From: Betaproteobacteria bacterium SCN1
Lineage (GTDB): Bacteria > Pseudomonadota > Gammaproteobacteria > Burkholderiales > Thiobacillaceae
Direction of reading: 5' to 3'
Assembly (NCBI GenBank): GCA_008923315.1
Contig: WBSF01000009.1
Span: 496,001 to 560,000, forward strand
DNA length: 64,000 bases
Of this stretch, positions 45,336-54,972 are shown one piece after another. The notes beneath the pieces were generated by a model. The model worked only from the letters and a program-made list of their open reading frames with translations. It made no database searches and was not told the DNA's origin. Each line of letters starts with the position of its first letter. Positions within the stretch are counted from its first letter, which is position 1. The position numbers and the translations under genes were made by a program.

Positions 45336-47381
45336 TTACTTCACCTTCATGCCTGGCTGGGCACCGCTGTCGGGCGACAGAATGAAAAGACCCGGGGCCT
45401 CGCCCGAGGCGGCCAGCACCATGCCTTCGCTCATGCCGAATTTCATCTTGCGGGGTGCGAGATTGGCGACCATTACGGTCAGCCGCCCAACCAGTGCCTC
45501 CGGCGCATAGGCCGACTTGATACCGGCAAAGACCTGGCGGGTACCGAGCGGACCGAGGTCCAGCGTCAGGCGCAGCAGCTTGTCGGCACCTTCGACGTGT
45601 TCGGCGTTGGCGATGCGCGCGATGCGCAGATCCACTTTGGCGAAATCGTCGATACCGATCGTTTCGGCCGTGGCGGCGGGCTGTGCGGCGTGCGTCTGGG
45701 CTTCGGCGTGGCGGGTGGGCGCCGGCGGTGCGGCTTCCAGCGTTGTCTTGTTGGCTTCGATCATGGCGTCGACGGCCTTGGGGTCGATACGGGTCATCAG
45801 ATGCGTGTAGGGATTGATGCGTTGGCGGATGAACAGCGTCTGTGCGTCGTCCCACGTCAATGGCGCGACGTCGAGGAAGGTTTCCACCTGTCCGGCCAGT
45901 CCGGGCAGCACGGGCTTGAGATACAGCGCGAGCAGGCGGAAGCAGTTCAGCGCGACGGTGCAGACTTCGTGCAGGCGATAGACCGCTTCGGGCTGCTTCG
46001 CCAGCTCCCAGGGCTTCTCGTCGGCGACGTACTGATTGGCGCGGTCGGCCAGTGCCATGATCTCGCGCAGGGCGCGGGCATAGTCGCGCGCCTCGTAGTG
46101 GGCGGCGATGCTGTCCGCGGCGGCCTGGAAGGCGCCGATCAGTTCGATGTTGGCCACGCCTTCGGCGAGCTTGCCGTCGAACTGCTTGTGGATGAAGCCC
46201 GCGGTACGGCTGGCGATATTGATGAATTTGCCGACCAGATCGGCATTCACCCGCGCGACGAAATCGTCCAGATTGAGGTCGATGTCCTCCATCGAGCCGT
46301 TGAGCTTGGCCGCAAAGTAGTAGCGCAGCCACTCGGGATTCAGCCTGGCGTCGAGGTAGCTGCGTGCGGTGATGAAGGTGCCGCGCGATTTGGACATTTT
46401 CTGGCCGTTGACGGTCAGGAAGCCGTGCGCGTGGACGGCCGTCGGGACGCGATGGCCGGAGAATTTCAGCATCGCCGGCCAGAAGAGGGCATGGAAATAC
46501 AGGATGTCCTTGCCGATGAAATGCACCAGCTCGGTCTTCGAGTCCGGTCCCCACCAGGCGTCGAAGTCGAGGCCCCGGTCGGCGGCGTATCGGTCGAAGC
46601 TCGCCATGTAGCCGATCGGTGCGTCGAGCCAGACATAGAAATACTTGCCGGGTGCGTCGGGAATCTCGAAGCCGAAATAGGGCGCGTCGCGGCTGATGTC
46701 CCAGTTCGCGAGCCCCTGCGCGAACCATTCCTGCATCTTGTTGGCGGCTTCGGTCTGCAGCGCGCCCGAGGTCGTCCAGTCGCGCAGGAAGGCTTCGCAG
46801 TCGCCGAGCTTGAAGAAATAGTGCTCGGAATCCTTGTGTACCGGGGTCGCACCGGACACGGCCGAGACCGGGTTCTTCAGTTCGGTCGGACTGTAGGTCG
46901 CGCCGCAGGCTTCGCAGTTGTCGCCGTACTGGTCGGCCGCGCCGCATTTCGGGCATTCGCCCTTGATGAAACGATCCGGCAGGAACAGGTTCTTCACCGG
47001 GTCGTACATTTGCGCAATGGTCTTGACCTCGATCAGCCCGGCGGCCCGAAGCGCAAGGTAGATGTTCGAGGCATGCTTGCGGTTTTCTTCCGAATGCGTC
47101 GTGTAGTAGTGGTCGAAACCGATATGGAAGCCCGCGAAATCGCGCGTGTGCTCATCCCATACCCGGCCGATCAGCGTCTCGGGCGTGATGTTTTCCTTTT
47201 CCGCGCGCAGCATGATCGCCGTGCCGTGGGTGTCGTCCGCGCACATGTAGCGGCAGTCGTGGCCGCGCATCTTCTGGAAGCGTACCCAGATGTCGGTCTG
47301 GATGTATTCGACCAGATGACCGAGATGGATGCTGCCGTTGGCGTAGGGCAGGGCGGAGGTGACGAGAATCTGGCGTGGCAT
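45336..47381 (-). CDS. metG: Methionyl-tRNA synthetase
   Basis: A 681-residue class I synthetase. The HIGH motif is [21 protein letters not shown] and the KMSKS motif is [15 protein letters not shown] zinc knuckle with CPKCG and CEACG pairs is present. The C-terminal OB-fold tRNA-binding domain (about residues 575-681, [23 protein letters not shown]-like) is the dimerising EMAP type. Length matches the E. coli enzyme (677). Confidence 0.97.
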   Translation of the reverse strand: MPRQILVTSALPYANGSIHLGHLVEYIQTDIWVRFQKMRGHDCRYMCADDTHGTAIMLRAEKENITPETLIGRVWDEHTRDFAGFHIGFDHYYTTHSEENRKHASNIYLALRAAGLIEVKTIAQMYDPVKNLFLPDRFIKGECPKCGAADQYGDNCEACGATYSPTELKNPVSAVSGATPVHKDSEHYFFKLGDCEAFLRDWTTSGALQTEAANKMQEWFAQGLANWDISRDAPYFGFEIPDAPGKYFYVWLDAPIGYMASFDRYAADRGLDFDAWWGPDSKTELVHFIGKDILYFHALFWPAMLKFSGHRVPTAVHAHGFLTVNGQKMSKSRGTFITARSYLDARLNPEWLRYYFAAKLNGSMEDIDLNLDDFVARVNADLVGKFINIASRTAGFIHKQFDGKLAEGVANIELIGAFQAAADSIAAHYEARDYARALREIMALADRANQYVADEKPWELAKQPEAVYRLHEVCTVALNCFRLLALYLKPVLPGLAGQVETFLDVAPLTWDDAQTLFIRQRINPYTHLMTRIDPKAVDAMIEANKTTLEAAPPAPTRHAEAQTHAAQPAATAETIGIDDFAKVDLRIARIANAEHVEGADKLLRLTLDLGPLGTRQVFAGIKSAYAPEALVGRLTVMVANLAPRKMKFGMSEGMVLAASGEAPGLFILSPDSGAQPGMKVK

Positions 47382-47469
47382 GGCGGGCCGGGGCGCGAAA
47401 AACCGCCATTTTACCTGCGCGGTAACCGCGAGAGCCAGAACCCGCGCAGACCGCGGGCCATGCCCGGTT

Positions 47470-48072
47470 TCAGAAGCGTGAGCCGGGCTGTTTCAGGAAT
47501 TCGATCTCCTCGGGCGTGGAGGCACGCCCGAGGATTTCGTTGCGGTGGGGAAAGCGGCCGAAGCGCGCAACCACGTCGCGATGCTGCCGGGCGTAGTCGA
47601 GAAAGCTTGCGAACAGATCACGATCGTCCGCATTCGCCTCGCGCAGCAGCGCATCGTAGAGGGCGACAGCGTGCTCCTGCATGGACAGCGATTCGGCGTG
47701 CTCGAAGGGCAGGTAGAGGAACACCCGCTCGATGGGCGTCAGGTGCCGGTCATCGCCTTCGCCCAGCGCGGTCAGCGCCAGTTCGAGTGCCTGCGGGTCG
47801 GTGGCGAAAGCGAGCGGCTGATCGCGATGGATGTGATGGGGAAACTGGTCGAAGACGAGGATCAGCGCCAGCCTGTCGCGCGGCGTGGTGCGCCAGTGGC
47901 CGAGCGCACCGGCGCGGGCGGCGATCAGCGTGTCGCGGAAACGGTCCGTAACGAGCCGGTCGTTGGCTTCCGACTTCCCGAACCAGAGTTTGCCCTGGCG
48001 GGCAGCGGTTTCGGCGGCACTGGCTGCCGGACCGAACCAGAATGCCAGGACGTGCTCAGGCTGCGTGATCAT
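47470..48072 (-). CDS. DUF924 family protein
   Basis: A 200-residue, mainly helical, soluble protein of the DUF924 family (tetratricopeptide-like fold). Family stretches are VLAFWFGPA near the start, [25 protein letters not shown] and [23 protein letters not shown], then [20 protein letters not shown]. The biochemical function is unknown. It is on the metG strand, 88 bp upstream of the metG start. Confidence 0.9.
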   Translation of the reverse strand: MITQPEHVLAFWFGPAASAAETAARQGKLWFGKSEANDRLVTDRFRDTLIAARAGALGHWRTTPRDRLALILVFDQFPHHIHRDQPLAFATDPQALELALTALGEGDDRHLTPIERVFLYLPFEHAESLSMQEHAVALYDALLREANADDRDLFASFLDYARQHRDVVARFGRFPHRNEILGRASTPEEIEFLKQPGSRF

Positions 48073-48087
48073 GTGCCGAACGGATGC

Positions 48088-48339
48088 TCAGAACAGATCG
48101 TCGGGCAGATTATTGTGCGAGCCGTCGCAGAAAGGCGGTGTCTTCGTGTGCTTGCAGTTGCACAGCCAGACCGTCTGCTTTTCCTGAACGACGAACGAAA
48201 CGGGTTCGATGCCCGTGCCTTCGTGCGAGCCGTCGCAGAAAGGCTGCGACATCGAACGGCCGCAGGCGCACCACCAGTATTCGCCGGGCTCGAGTTCGAA
48301 TTCGGCGGGGGCGCGATCGTAGACAACGGGTTCGGACAT
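48088..48339 (-). CDS. Tandem CDGSH iron-sulfur protein
   Basis: An 83-residue protein with two CDGSH motifs: [16 protein letters not shown] and [16 protein letters not shown]. Each supplies three Cys and one His to a [2Fe-2S] cluster, like mitoNEET but in tandem as in CISD3. Such proteins transfer electrons or clusters; the partner is unknown. It lies 15 bp upstream of the DUF924 gene and is probably co-transcribed with it. Confidence 0.93.
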   Translation of the reverse strand: MSEPVVYDRAPAEFELEPGEYWWCACGRSMSQPFCDGSHEGTGIEPVSFVVQEKQTVWLCNCKHTKTPPFCDGSHNNLPDDLF

Positions 48340-48427
48340 CTCGCATGCTCCTATGACAAAGCGGACATTCTAGTCGAACGGCAAGACGGCATGGCCTTAC
48401 CGGCCGCAGGGGCGATGAGGCCGGGCC

Positions 48428-49846
48428 TCAGGCGCCACCGCCGAGTGCCTTGTAGAGCGCGATGCGCGCACTCTGCAGTTGCAGACGCGTCGTGACGACG
48501 GCCTGCTGCGCGCCGAACGCGTCGCGGCTGGCGTCGAGCACTTCCAGATAGCTCGACAGCCCGGCCCGTTCGCGCGCCTGCACCCGTTCGAGCCGCGCTT
48601 CCTGCGTACGCAGATTGGCTTCCTGTGCGGTCAGCTGGTCGCGGTACGTCGTGCGCGCAGACAGGGCGTCGGCCACTTCGCGGAAGGCCTGCTGGAGGGT
48701 TTTTTCGTAATCCGCGACGGCCTGGACCTTGCGGGCCTGGGCGACTTCGAGATTGGCCTGATTGCGGCCGGCGTCGAAAAGCGGCAGGGACAGCACGGGC
48801 TGGAACAGCCAGGCCGTGCTGCCGGAACCGAACAGGCCGGAGAGTGCGCTGCTCGCGGTGCCGAACTCGCCGGTCAGCGCGATGCGCGGGAAAAAGGCTG
48901 CGCGGGCGGCGCCGATATTGGCGTTGCTGGCGATCAGCCGCTGTTCCGCGGCGCGCACGTCGGGGCGACGCAACAGAACGTCGGACGGCAAACCGGGCGT
49001 CAGTTCGGACAGCGGCGCCAGCACCGATGCGGTCGGTACCGTATCGGTCGCGCCGACGAGAAGGCGCAGCGCGTTTTCGGCCTGCGCGCGTTGCCGCGCG
49101 AGATCGGCAGCCTGCGCGCGCACCGTTTCGACGAGGCTCTCGGCGGCGAGCACGTCGAGCTGGCTGGCCAGCCCGGCGTCGAAACGCTTGCGGATAAGGT
49201 CGAGGCTTTCCGCGCGCGTTTTCAGTGTTTCGTCCGCAAGGCGGGACTGTTCGGCCAGGGCGGCGAACTGGTACGCGGTGCTGACGACGTCGCCGATGAG
49301 GCTGACGCGGAAGCTTTGTGCCGCTTCGTCGCTGGCCAGATACTGCGCGCGCGCAGCATCGCTCAGGGCCGCCACGCGACCCCAGAAGTCCAGCTCGAAG
49401 GCGGTGATGCCGAGGTTCGCATCGTAGCGGCTGCTCGTGCGCGCCGTGCCTGTGCTGCTCAGATCCGCCGGTGTCCGGGTGCGGCTGCCGTCGGCCTGGG
49501 CGGCCAGCGTCGGGAAACGGTCGGCACGGGCGACGCCGGCCAGGGCGCGGGCTTCTTCGACGCGGGCGAGTGCGAGCCGCAGGTCGCGGTTGTTGGCAAG
49601 CGCTGCTTCGACCAGGGCGTGCAGTGCGGGGTCGGGGAAGTAGCTTTGCCAGTCGGGCAGGGTTTCGGCGGCTGCGGGCAGATCCGGCGCCGCCGCAGGC
49701 TGGCCCGTGCCGAAAGTCTGCGGCACCGGCGCTGCCGGGCGCTCGTAGGCGGGAATCAGCGAACAGCCGCCCAGTAGCGCTGCGGCGACGAGAGCGGCGG
49801 CGCGCGTGTGCGACGCGATGACGCCTTCGGGTTTGCGTTCAGTCAT
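48428..49846 (-). CDS. RND efflux outer-membrane channel, OprM/NodT family
   Basis: A 472-residue TolC-like outer-membrane lipoprotein. Lipobox LLGGC puts the lipidated Cys at residue 28. The duplicated OEP repeats follow, with LRLALARVEEARALAGVARAD and LAQPRKVQAV-like helices, and DVLLRRPDVRAAEQRLIASNANIGAARAAFFPRI-type conserved segments. It forms the exit duct of the tripartite pump. I chose ATG 49846, which has GAGGA eight bases upstream and overlaps the pump gene by 8 bp; an ATG at 49861 lacks a ribosome site. Confidence 0.94.
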   Translation of the reverse strand: MTERKPEGVIASHTRAAALVAAALLGGCSLIPAYERPAAPVPQTFGTGQPAAAPDLPAAAETLPDWQSYFPDPALHALVEAALANNRDLRLALARVEEARALAGVARADRFPTLAAQADGSRTRTPADLSSTGTARTSSRYDANLGITAFELDFWGRVAALSDAARAQYLASDEAAQSFRVSLIGDVVSTAYQFAALAEQSRLADETLKTRAESLDLIRKRFDAGLASQLDVLAAESLVETVRAQAADLARQRAQAENALRLLVGATDTVPTASVLAPLSELTPGLPSDVLLRRPDVRAAEQRLIASNANIGAARAAFFPRIALTGEFGTASSALSGLFGSGSTAWLFQPVLSLPLFDAGRNQANLEVAQARKVQAVADYEKTLQQAFREVADALSARTTYRDQLTAQEANLRTQEARLERVQARERAGLSSYLEVLDASRDAFGAQQAVVTTRLQLQSARIALYKALGGGA

Positions 49847-52800
49847 GTTGCGGTTCCTCACGACGCCGGACAGGGAACAGTTTGCGAATCACCACGAAAA
49901 ATACCGGCACGAAGAAGATGGCGAGCACGGTGGCCGCGATCATGCCACCGACCACGCCGGTGCCGACCGCATGGCGGCTGGCGGCGCCGGCACCGCTGGA
50001 GATGGCCAGCGGCATGACGCCCAGGATGAAGGCGAAGCTGGTCATGAGGATGGGCCGCAGCCGCAGCCGGCAGGCTTCCAGGGTGGCCTCTACCAGGCCC
50101 ATTCCTTCCTCGTGCAGTTGTCGCGCGAACTCGATGATGAGGATGGCGTTCTTGGCGGACAGACCGATGATCGCGATCAGGCCGACCTTGAAGAATACGT
50201 CGTTGGGCAGATCGCGCAGAAAGACGGCGAGCACGGCGCCCAGAATGCCGAGCGGCACGATCAGCATCACCGAGAACGGGATGGCCCAGCTCTCGTAGAG
50301 CGCGGCCAGCGCAAGGAACACCACCAGCATGGACAGTGCGAACAGAATCGGTGCCTGGGAGCCCGCGAGGCGTTCCTCGTACGAGGTGCCTGACCAGGCA
50401 AACCCGTATCCGGGCGGCAGCTTGGCCGCGATGTCCTCCATGGCCTGCATCGCTTCGCCCGTGGAGTGGCCGGGCGAGGCAGTGCCCGCGATCTTCATCG
50501 ACGGATTGCCGTTGTAGCGGTCGAGCTTGGGCAGACCGACGATCCACTTCGGCTGTGCGATCTCGCCGAGCAGGACGATGTCGCCCGCGCGGTTGCGGAT
50601 CGGCAGCTTGAGCAGGTCTTCGGGCGTCTTGCGCAAGTCGGCGTCGGCCTGCATCTGCACCTTGAGAATACGGCCTGCGCGCACGAAGTCGTTGACGTAG
50701 GAGACGCCGATGGCGGAGCTCAGCGTGTCGTTGAGGCTGGACATGTCGATCTGCAGCGCCTGGGCCTTGGGGCGGTCGATGTCGAGGAAGACCTGCGGCC
50801 CGGGCTCCTGGCCTTCCGGGCGGACGCCGGCCAGACGTTTGTCCTGGCCCGCCATGCCCAGCACCATGTTGCGCACGTCCATCAGCGCTTCGCGGCCCTG
50901 GCCGGAGCGGTCGAGCAGGCGGAAATCGAAGCCGCCGACCGCGCCCAGTTCCGGAATCGACGGCGGGTTGATGGCGAACACCATCGCTTCCTTGATCCGC
51001 GAGAACGTGCCCATCGCCCGGCCGATCACGCCCTGCGCGGCGTGTTCGGGCCCGACGCGCGCTTCCCAGTCCTTGAGCTGGGTGAACACGAGCGCGGCGT
51101 TCTGGCCGCGGCCGAAGAAGGAGAAGCCGACCACGCCGATGACGCGTTCGACTTCGGGCTGTTTCAGGTAGAACTGCTCCACCTGCGACAGCACCTTCAC
51201 CGTGCGTTCCTGCGTGGCGCCGGCCGGCAATTGCACCATGGTGATGAAGTAGCCCTGGTCCTCGTCCGGCAGGAAGCTGCCGGGCAGCTTGGTGAACAAC
51301 CAGCCGACGGCGACGACGATGGCGAGATAGATCACCATCCAGCGGCCGCTGCGCGCGAGGATGCGCGCGACCGAGCCGTGATAGCGCGTGGTCACGCGAC
51401 CGAAGAAGCGGTTGAACCAGCGTTTTTCGTCGGCCTCGGCCTCGCCCGGCTTGAGCAGCGTCGCGCACATCGCCGGCGTGAGCGTGAGCGCCATCAGCAC
51501 GGAGAAGGCCATGGTGAGGATGAGGGTGGCGGCGAACTGGCGGTAGATTGCGCCAACCGAACCGCCGAAGAACAGCATCGGCATGAACACCGCCGACAGC
51601 ACCACGGAAATGCCGAGGATGGCGCCGATGATCTGGTCCATCGCCTTCAGCGTCGCCTGCAGCGGCGGCAGTTTTTCCTCGCGCATGATGCGTTCGACGT
51701 TCTCCACCACCACGATGGCATCGTCGACCAGCACGCCGATGGCGAGCACCATGGCGAACAGCGTCAGCACGTTGATCGAGAAGCCGAAGGCGTAGAGCCC
51801 CATCGTCGCGCCGGCCAGCGCGACCGGTACGACCACCGCCGGAATCAGCGTGGTGCGCCAGTGTCCGAGGAACACGTACATCACGATGAAGACCAGGATC
51901 ATCGCTTCGCCCAGCGTCTTCACCACCTCGAAGATCGAAATCTCGACGAAGCGGGAAGTGTCGTACGGCACCGCCCAGTCGACGCCCTCCGGGAAGAAGT
52001 GGGACAGTTCGCCCATGCGCGACTTGATCGCCTTCGCCACGTCGAGCGCATTGGCGCCCGGCGCGACGCGAATAGCGATTGCCGCGATCGGCTGGCCGTT
52101 CATGCGCGCGTAGAGTTCGTAGCTGTCGCCGCCGAGCTCGACGCGCGCCACGTCCTTGACCTTGACCGTGGCGCCGTTCGGCAGCGCGCGCACTACCACG
52201 TCGCCGAACTCCTCCGGCGTGTTGAGACGGCCGCGCGTGACGATTACCGCGTTGACCTGGGCGCCGGGCGAGGCCGGGGCCTGGTTCAGTTCGCCCGTGG
52301 CGAGCTGTACGTTCTGCGCCTGCAATGCGCTTTTCACGTCGGCCGGCGTCAGGCCGTAGGCGGTGAGCTGTTCCGGTTTCAGCCAGATCCGCATCGAGTA
52401 TTCGCTGCCGAACAGGATCGCCTCGCCGACGCCGGGCACGCGCAGCAGCGGATCGAGCACGTTGGCCGCCGCATAACTGCCGAGATCGATGGCGTTGCGC
52501 TTGCCGTCCTTGGAGTAGATGGCGACGAACATCAGGTAGTTGCGCTGCGGCTTGGTGACCGGCACGCCGAGACGGCGCACGTCGTCGGGCAGGCGCGACT
52601 CGACGCGCTTGTAGCGGTTCTGCGCTTCCACCGAGGAAATGTCGATGTCGGTGCCCGGCTCGAAGGTCAGCGTCAGCGTGCCGGATCCCAGTTCGGACGA
52701 AGCTTCCATGTACAGCAGATGCTCGATGCCGTTCATCTGCTGCTCGATGAGCTTGATCACGGTGTCTTCCACCACCTGCGCGGAGGCGCCCGGGTAGGTG

Positions 52801-52940
52801 ACGTTGAACGCGATCTGCGGCGGCGCCACTGCCGGATACTGCGCGACCGGCAGGTTCTTCAGCGCGATCGCGCCCCCGAGCAGGATCAGGATGGCGATGA
52901 CCCACGCGAAGATGGGCCGGAAAATGAAGAAACGGGCCAT
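49839..52940 (-). CDS. RND multidrug efflux pump, HAE1/AcrB family
   Basis: A 1033-residue inner-membrane proton-driven transporter with twelve predicted membrane helices and two large periplasmic loops. It starts MARFFIFRPIFAWVIAILILLGGAIALKNLPVAQYP-like (residues 1-36). Helix 4 has GVLVDDAIVVVENVERIM with the two proton-relay aspartates. Other conserved parts are FDTSRF-like PYDTSRFVEISI and LPDEDQGYFI. It exports drugs or hydrophobic compounds. It starts one base after the adaptor gene stop. Confidence 0.96.
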   Translation of the reverse strand: MARFFIFRPIFAWVIAILILLGGAIALKNLPVAQYPAVAPPQIAFNVTYPGASAQVVEDTVIKLIEQQMNGIEHLLYMEASSELGSGTLTLTFEPGTDIDISSVEAQNRYKRVESRLPDDVRRLGVPVTKPQRNYLMFVAIYSKDGKRNAIDLGSYAAANVLDPLLRVPGVGEAILFGSEYSMRIWLKPEQLTAYGLTPADVKSALQAQNVQLATGELNQAPASPGAQVNAVIVTRGRLNTPEEFGDVVVRALPNGATVKVKDVARVELGGDSYELYARMNGQPIAAIAIRVAPGANALDVAKAIKSRMGELSHFFPEGVDWAVPYDTSRFVEISIFEVVKTLGEAMILVFIVMYVFLGHWRTTLIPAVVVPVALAGATMGLYAFGFSINVLTLFAMVLAIGVLVDDAIVVVENVERIMREEKLPPLQATLKAMDQIIGAILGISVVLSAVFMPMLFFGGSVGAIYRQFAATLILTMAFSVLMALTLTPAMCATLLKPGEAEADEKRWFNRFFGRVTTRYHGSVARILARSGRWMVIYLAIVVAVGWLFTKLPGSFLPDEDQGYFITMVQLPAGATQERTVKVLSQVEQFYLKQPEVERVIGVVGFSFFGRGQNAALVFTQLKDWEARVGPEHAAQGVIGRAMGTFSRIKEAMVFAINPPSIPELGAVGGFDFRLLDRSGQGREALMDVRNMVLGMAGQDKRLAGVRPEGQEPGPQVFLDIDRPKAQALQIDMSSLNDTLSSAIGVSYVNDFVRAGRILKVQMQADADLRKTPEDLLKLPIRNRAGDIVLLGEIAQPKWIVGLPKLDRYNGNPSMKIAGTASPGHSTGEAMQAMEDIAAKLPPGYGFAWSGTSYEERLAGSQAPILFALSMLVVFLALAALYESWAIPFSVMLIVPLGILGAVLAVFLRDLPNDVFFKVGLIAIIGLSAKNAILIIEFARQLHEEGMGLVEATLEACRLRLRPILMTSFAFILGVMPLAISSGAGAASRHAVGTGVVGGMIAATVLAIFFVPVFFVVIRKLFPVRRREEPQHD

Positions 52941-52941
52941 G

Positions 52942-54042
52942 TCAGTTCACCTGCTGGGGAACCGGTTTGACCACGGTGCCCGGCTTGGCTTTCTGCACGC
53001 CGTCCACGATCAGGGTTTCGCCGCCCTTGAGTCCGTCCAGGACGACGAAATCGGTTCCCGCCATGGCGCCGACCTTGACGGGGCGCGGCATCACCTTGTT
53101 CTCCGCCCCCACCAGCAGGACGAACTGGCCCTGCGGGCCGGATTGCACGGCGCGTTGCGGCACGGTGATCGCGTTTTCCTCGACCGCCTGCGGCAGTCGC
53201 ACGCGGACGAAGGTGCCGGGCAGCAGCAGGCGCTGCGGGTTGGGGAACTCGGCTTTCAGGGTGATGGCGCCGGTGCTGGGATCGACGCTCAGGTCGCTGA
53301 AGAAGAGCCGGCCCTTGTGCCCGTAGACCTGGCCGTTTTCCAGAATGAGCTCGACGATGCGGCTGTCGGTCGCCTTCAGTTTGCCGTCGGCGAGTGCGCT
53401 CTTGAGACGCAGCATGTCGGCATTGGGTTGGGTGAACAGCACGTTGACCGGATCGAGCTGGTCGATGGTCGCCATCAGCGTGGCCTCGTTGCGGCCGACC
53501 AGTGCGCCTTCGGTGACCTGCGTGCGGCCGATATGGCCTGAAATGGGCGCGGGGACGGTAGTGTTTTCGAGGTCGAGACGCGCACGCGCGAGCTGGGCCT
53601 GCGATTGCTTCAGCGCTGCGCGTGCGAGGTCGGCTTCCTGCTGGCTGACAGCCTTGATCGGCAACAGCGATTCGACACGTTCGAGATTGAGTTTCTTGAC
53701 TTCTACGTCCGCCTCGGCGGCCTGGGCTGCGGTGCGGTAGGTGCGGTCGTCCAGCCGGAACAGCGGCTGACCCGCTTTCACGTTGCTGCCTTCCTCGAAC
53801 AACCGTTTCTCGACGATGCCCTCCACGCGTGCGCGCACCTGCGCCGTGCGTACCGCTTCCACGCGGCCCGGCAGTTCGCGCGTCAGCGTGGCGGCGCGGC
53901 TGCCGACCGTGACCACGGCGATCTCAGGCGGCGGCGTGGCGCCGGGCGCACCGCCGGGTCCGGCGCCGCCGCCGGCATTCTTGTCGCCGGCGCCGCAGGC
54001 AGCGAACAGGGGCAGGACGAGCAGCAGGGTCAGTCGTTTCAT
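52942..54042 (-). CDS. RND efflux membrane-fusion protein, AcrA/MexA family
   Basis: A 366-residue periplasmic adaptor lipoprotein (lipobox LPLFAAC, Cys 16). A glycine/proline-rich spacer leads to the lipoyl halves LPGRVEAVRTAQVRARVEGIVEKRLFEEGSNVKAGQ-like and LENTTVPAPISGHIGRTQVTEGALVG. A beta-barrel and membrane-proximal domain follow, ending in the C-terminal LKGGETLIVDGVQKAKPGTVV. It links the pump to the outer-membrane channel. AAGGA precedes the ATG. It lies 9 bp downstream of the tetR stop. Confidence 0.95.
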   Translation of the reverse strand: MKRLTLLLVLPLFAACGAGDKNAGGGAGPGGAPGATPPPEIAVVTVGSRAATLTRELPGRVEAVRTAQVRARVEGIVEKRLFEEGSNVKAGQPLFRLDDRTYRTAAQAAEADVEVKKLNLERVESLLPIKAVSQQEADLARAALKQSQAQLARARLDLENTTVPAPISGHIGRTQVTEGALVGRNEATLMATIDQLDPVNVLFTQPNADMLRLKSALADGKLKATDSRIVELILENGQVYGHKGRLFFSDLSVDPSTGAITLKAEFPNPQRLLLPGTFVRVRLPQAVEENAITVPQRAVQSGPQGQFVLLVGAENKVMPRPVKVGAMAGTDFVVLDGLKGGETLIVDGVQKAKPGTVVKPVPQQVN

Positions 54043-54051
54043 GGAGTGTCC

Positions 54052-54642
54052 TTAGTCGGGGGCGAAGGTGCGCAGGAAACAATCTACGACCCGTGCCGTT
54101 TTCGTGGGTTCGAGCAATTCGGTCTGGAGATCGAAGAGGCCGCGCAGGCGGTCGAGGTCGATCAGCATCGCGGTCAGTATTTCGGCGGCGAAATCGGGAT
54201 CGTCGCGCCGCAACTGGTCGGTCGCCATTGCATGGGCCAGATAGTCGGCCAGACGCTTGCGCGTGGTTTGCGGACCCTGGCGGAAGAATTGCCGGGCCAG
54301 TTCGGGGAAGCGTGGCGCCTCGGCGACCATGGTGCGGAAGATGGCCAGTCCGGTGGGGCTCAGCAGACGCTCGCGGTAGGCTTCGCCGAAAGCCAGCAAC
54401 GTAGTCCGAAGATCACCGTTGCCTTCCAGGGTGACCAGCACGGACTGCACCGAATGGCGGACCACTTCGCCGAACAGCTCGTCCTTGCTGTGGAAATGGT
54501 TGTATAGCGTCTGCCGCGCAACCTGCGCCCGCGAGGCGATACGGTCGATGCTGACCTGGTAGCCTTCCTCGCGGAAGGCTGCGCAGGCCGCCTGCAGCAG
54601 GCGCTCGCGTGTGCCCTGCGTGGTTTCGGGATCGGGAGACAT
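54052..54642 (-). CDS. TetR-family repressor of the efflux operon
   Basis: A 196-residue regulator. The N-terminal helix-turn-helix (residues about 12-55) is TRERLLQAACAAFREEGYQ, then IASRAQVARQTLYNHFHSKDELF. The helical C-terminal ligand-binding domain includes DPDFAAEILTAMLIDLDRLRGLF. It is the first gene of the tetR-adaptor-pump-channel operon and so very likely represses it, and itself, through the palindrome just upstream; pump substrates would relieve repression. Confidence 0.94.
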   Translation of the reverse strand: MSPDPETTQGTRERLLQAACAAFREEGYQVSIDRIASRAQVARQTLYNHFHSKDELFGEVVRHSVQSVLVTLEGNGDLRTTLLAFGEAYRERLLSPTGLAIFRTMVAEAPRFPELARQFFRQGPQTTRKRLADYLAHAMATDQLRRDDPDFAAEILTAMLIDLDRLRGLFDLQTELLEPTKTARVVDCFLRTFAPD

Positions 54643-54669
54643 GGGGGGCTGCAGCCCGGCGTATTGAAT

Positions 54670-54707
54670 GGACTAGACAGTCTAGTCCTGTGCCGATGCG
54701 GAGGCAA
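54670..54707 (-). promoter_or_regulatory. Efflux operon promoter with TetR operator
   Basis: A perfect 19-bp palindrome GGACTAGACAGTCTAGTCC lies at 54670-54688. On the minus strand a promoter TTGCCT (54702-54707)-N17-TAGACT (54679-54684) has its -10 inside the palindrome, so a bound TetR dimer would block polymerase. The palindrome ends 28 bp before the tetR ATG. Confidence 0.75.
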
Positions 54708-54833
54708 GTGCCTGAGTTGCAACGAACAATGCTAGGGGCAGCAGAGGGCATCCGGGCGGCCAGACTGCGGCTGATGCCGGCGTGTCCAGGCTTGGCACCC
54801 GAGAGACAGGGCAGAAGGAAATGGAAAACCGAA

Positions 54834-54912
<79 letters not shown>

Positions 54913-54972
54913 AAGCGGATGGCGGGTTCCGAGGGAACCCGGCTTGATTGGAACTACCGGGAATTTCGCGGC

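Noticed and set aside
50466-52970. An 834-residue plus-strand open frame opposite the RND pump
   Set aside because: His/Asp/Gln-rich shadow of the pump gene, without hydrophobic or domain pattern.
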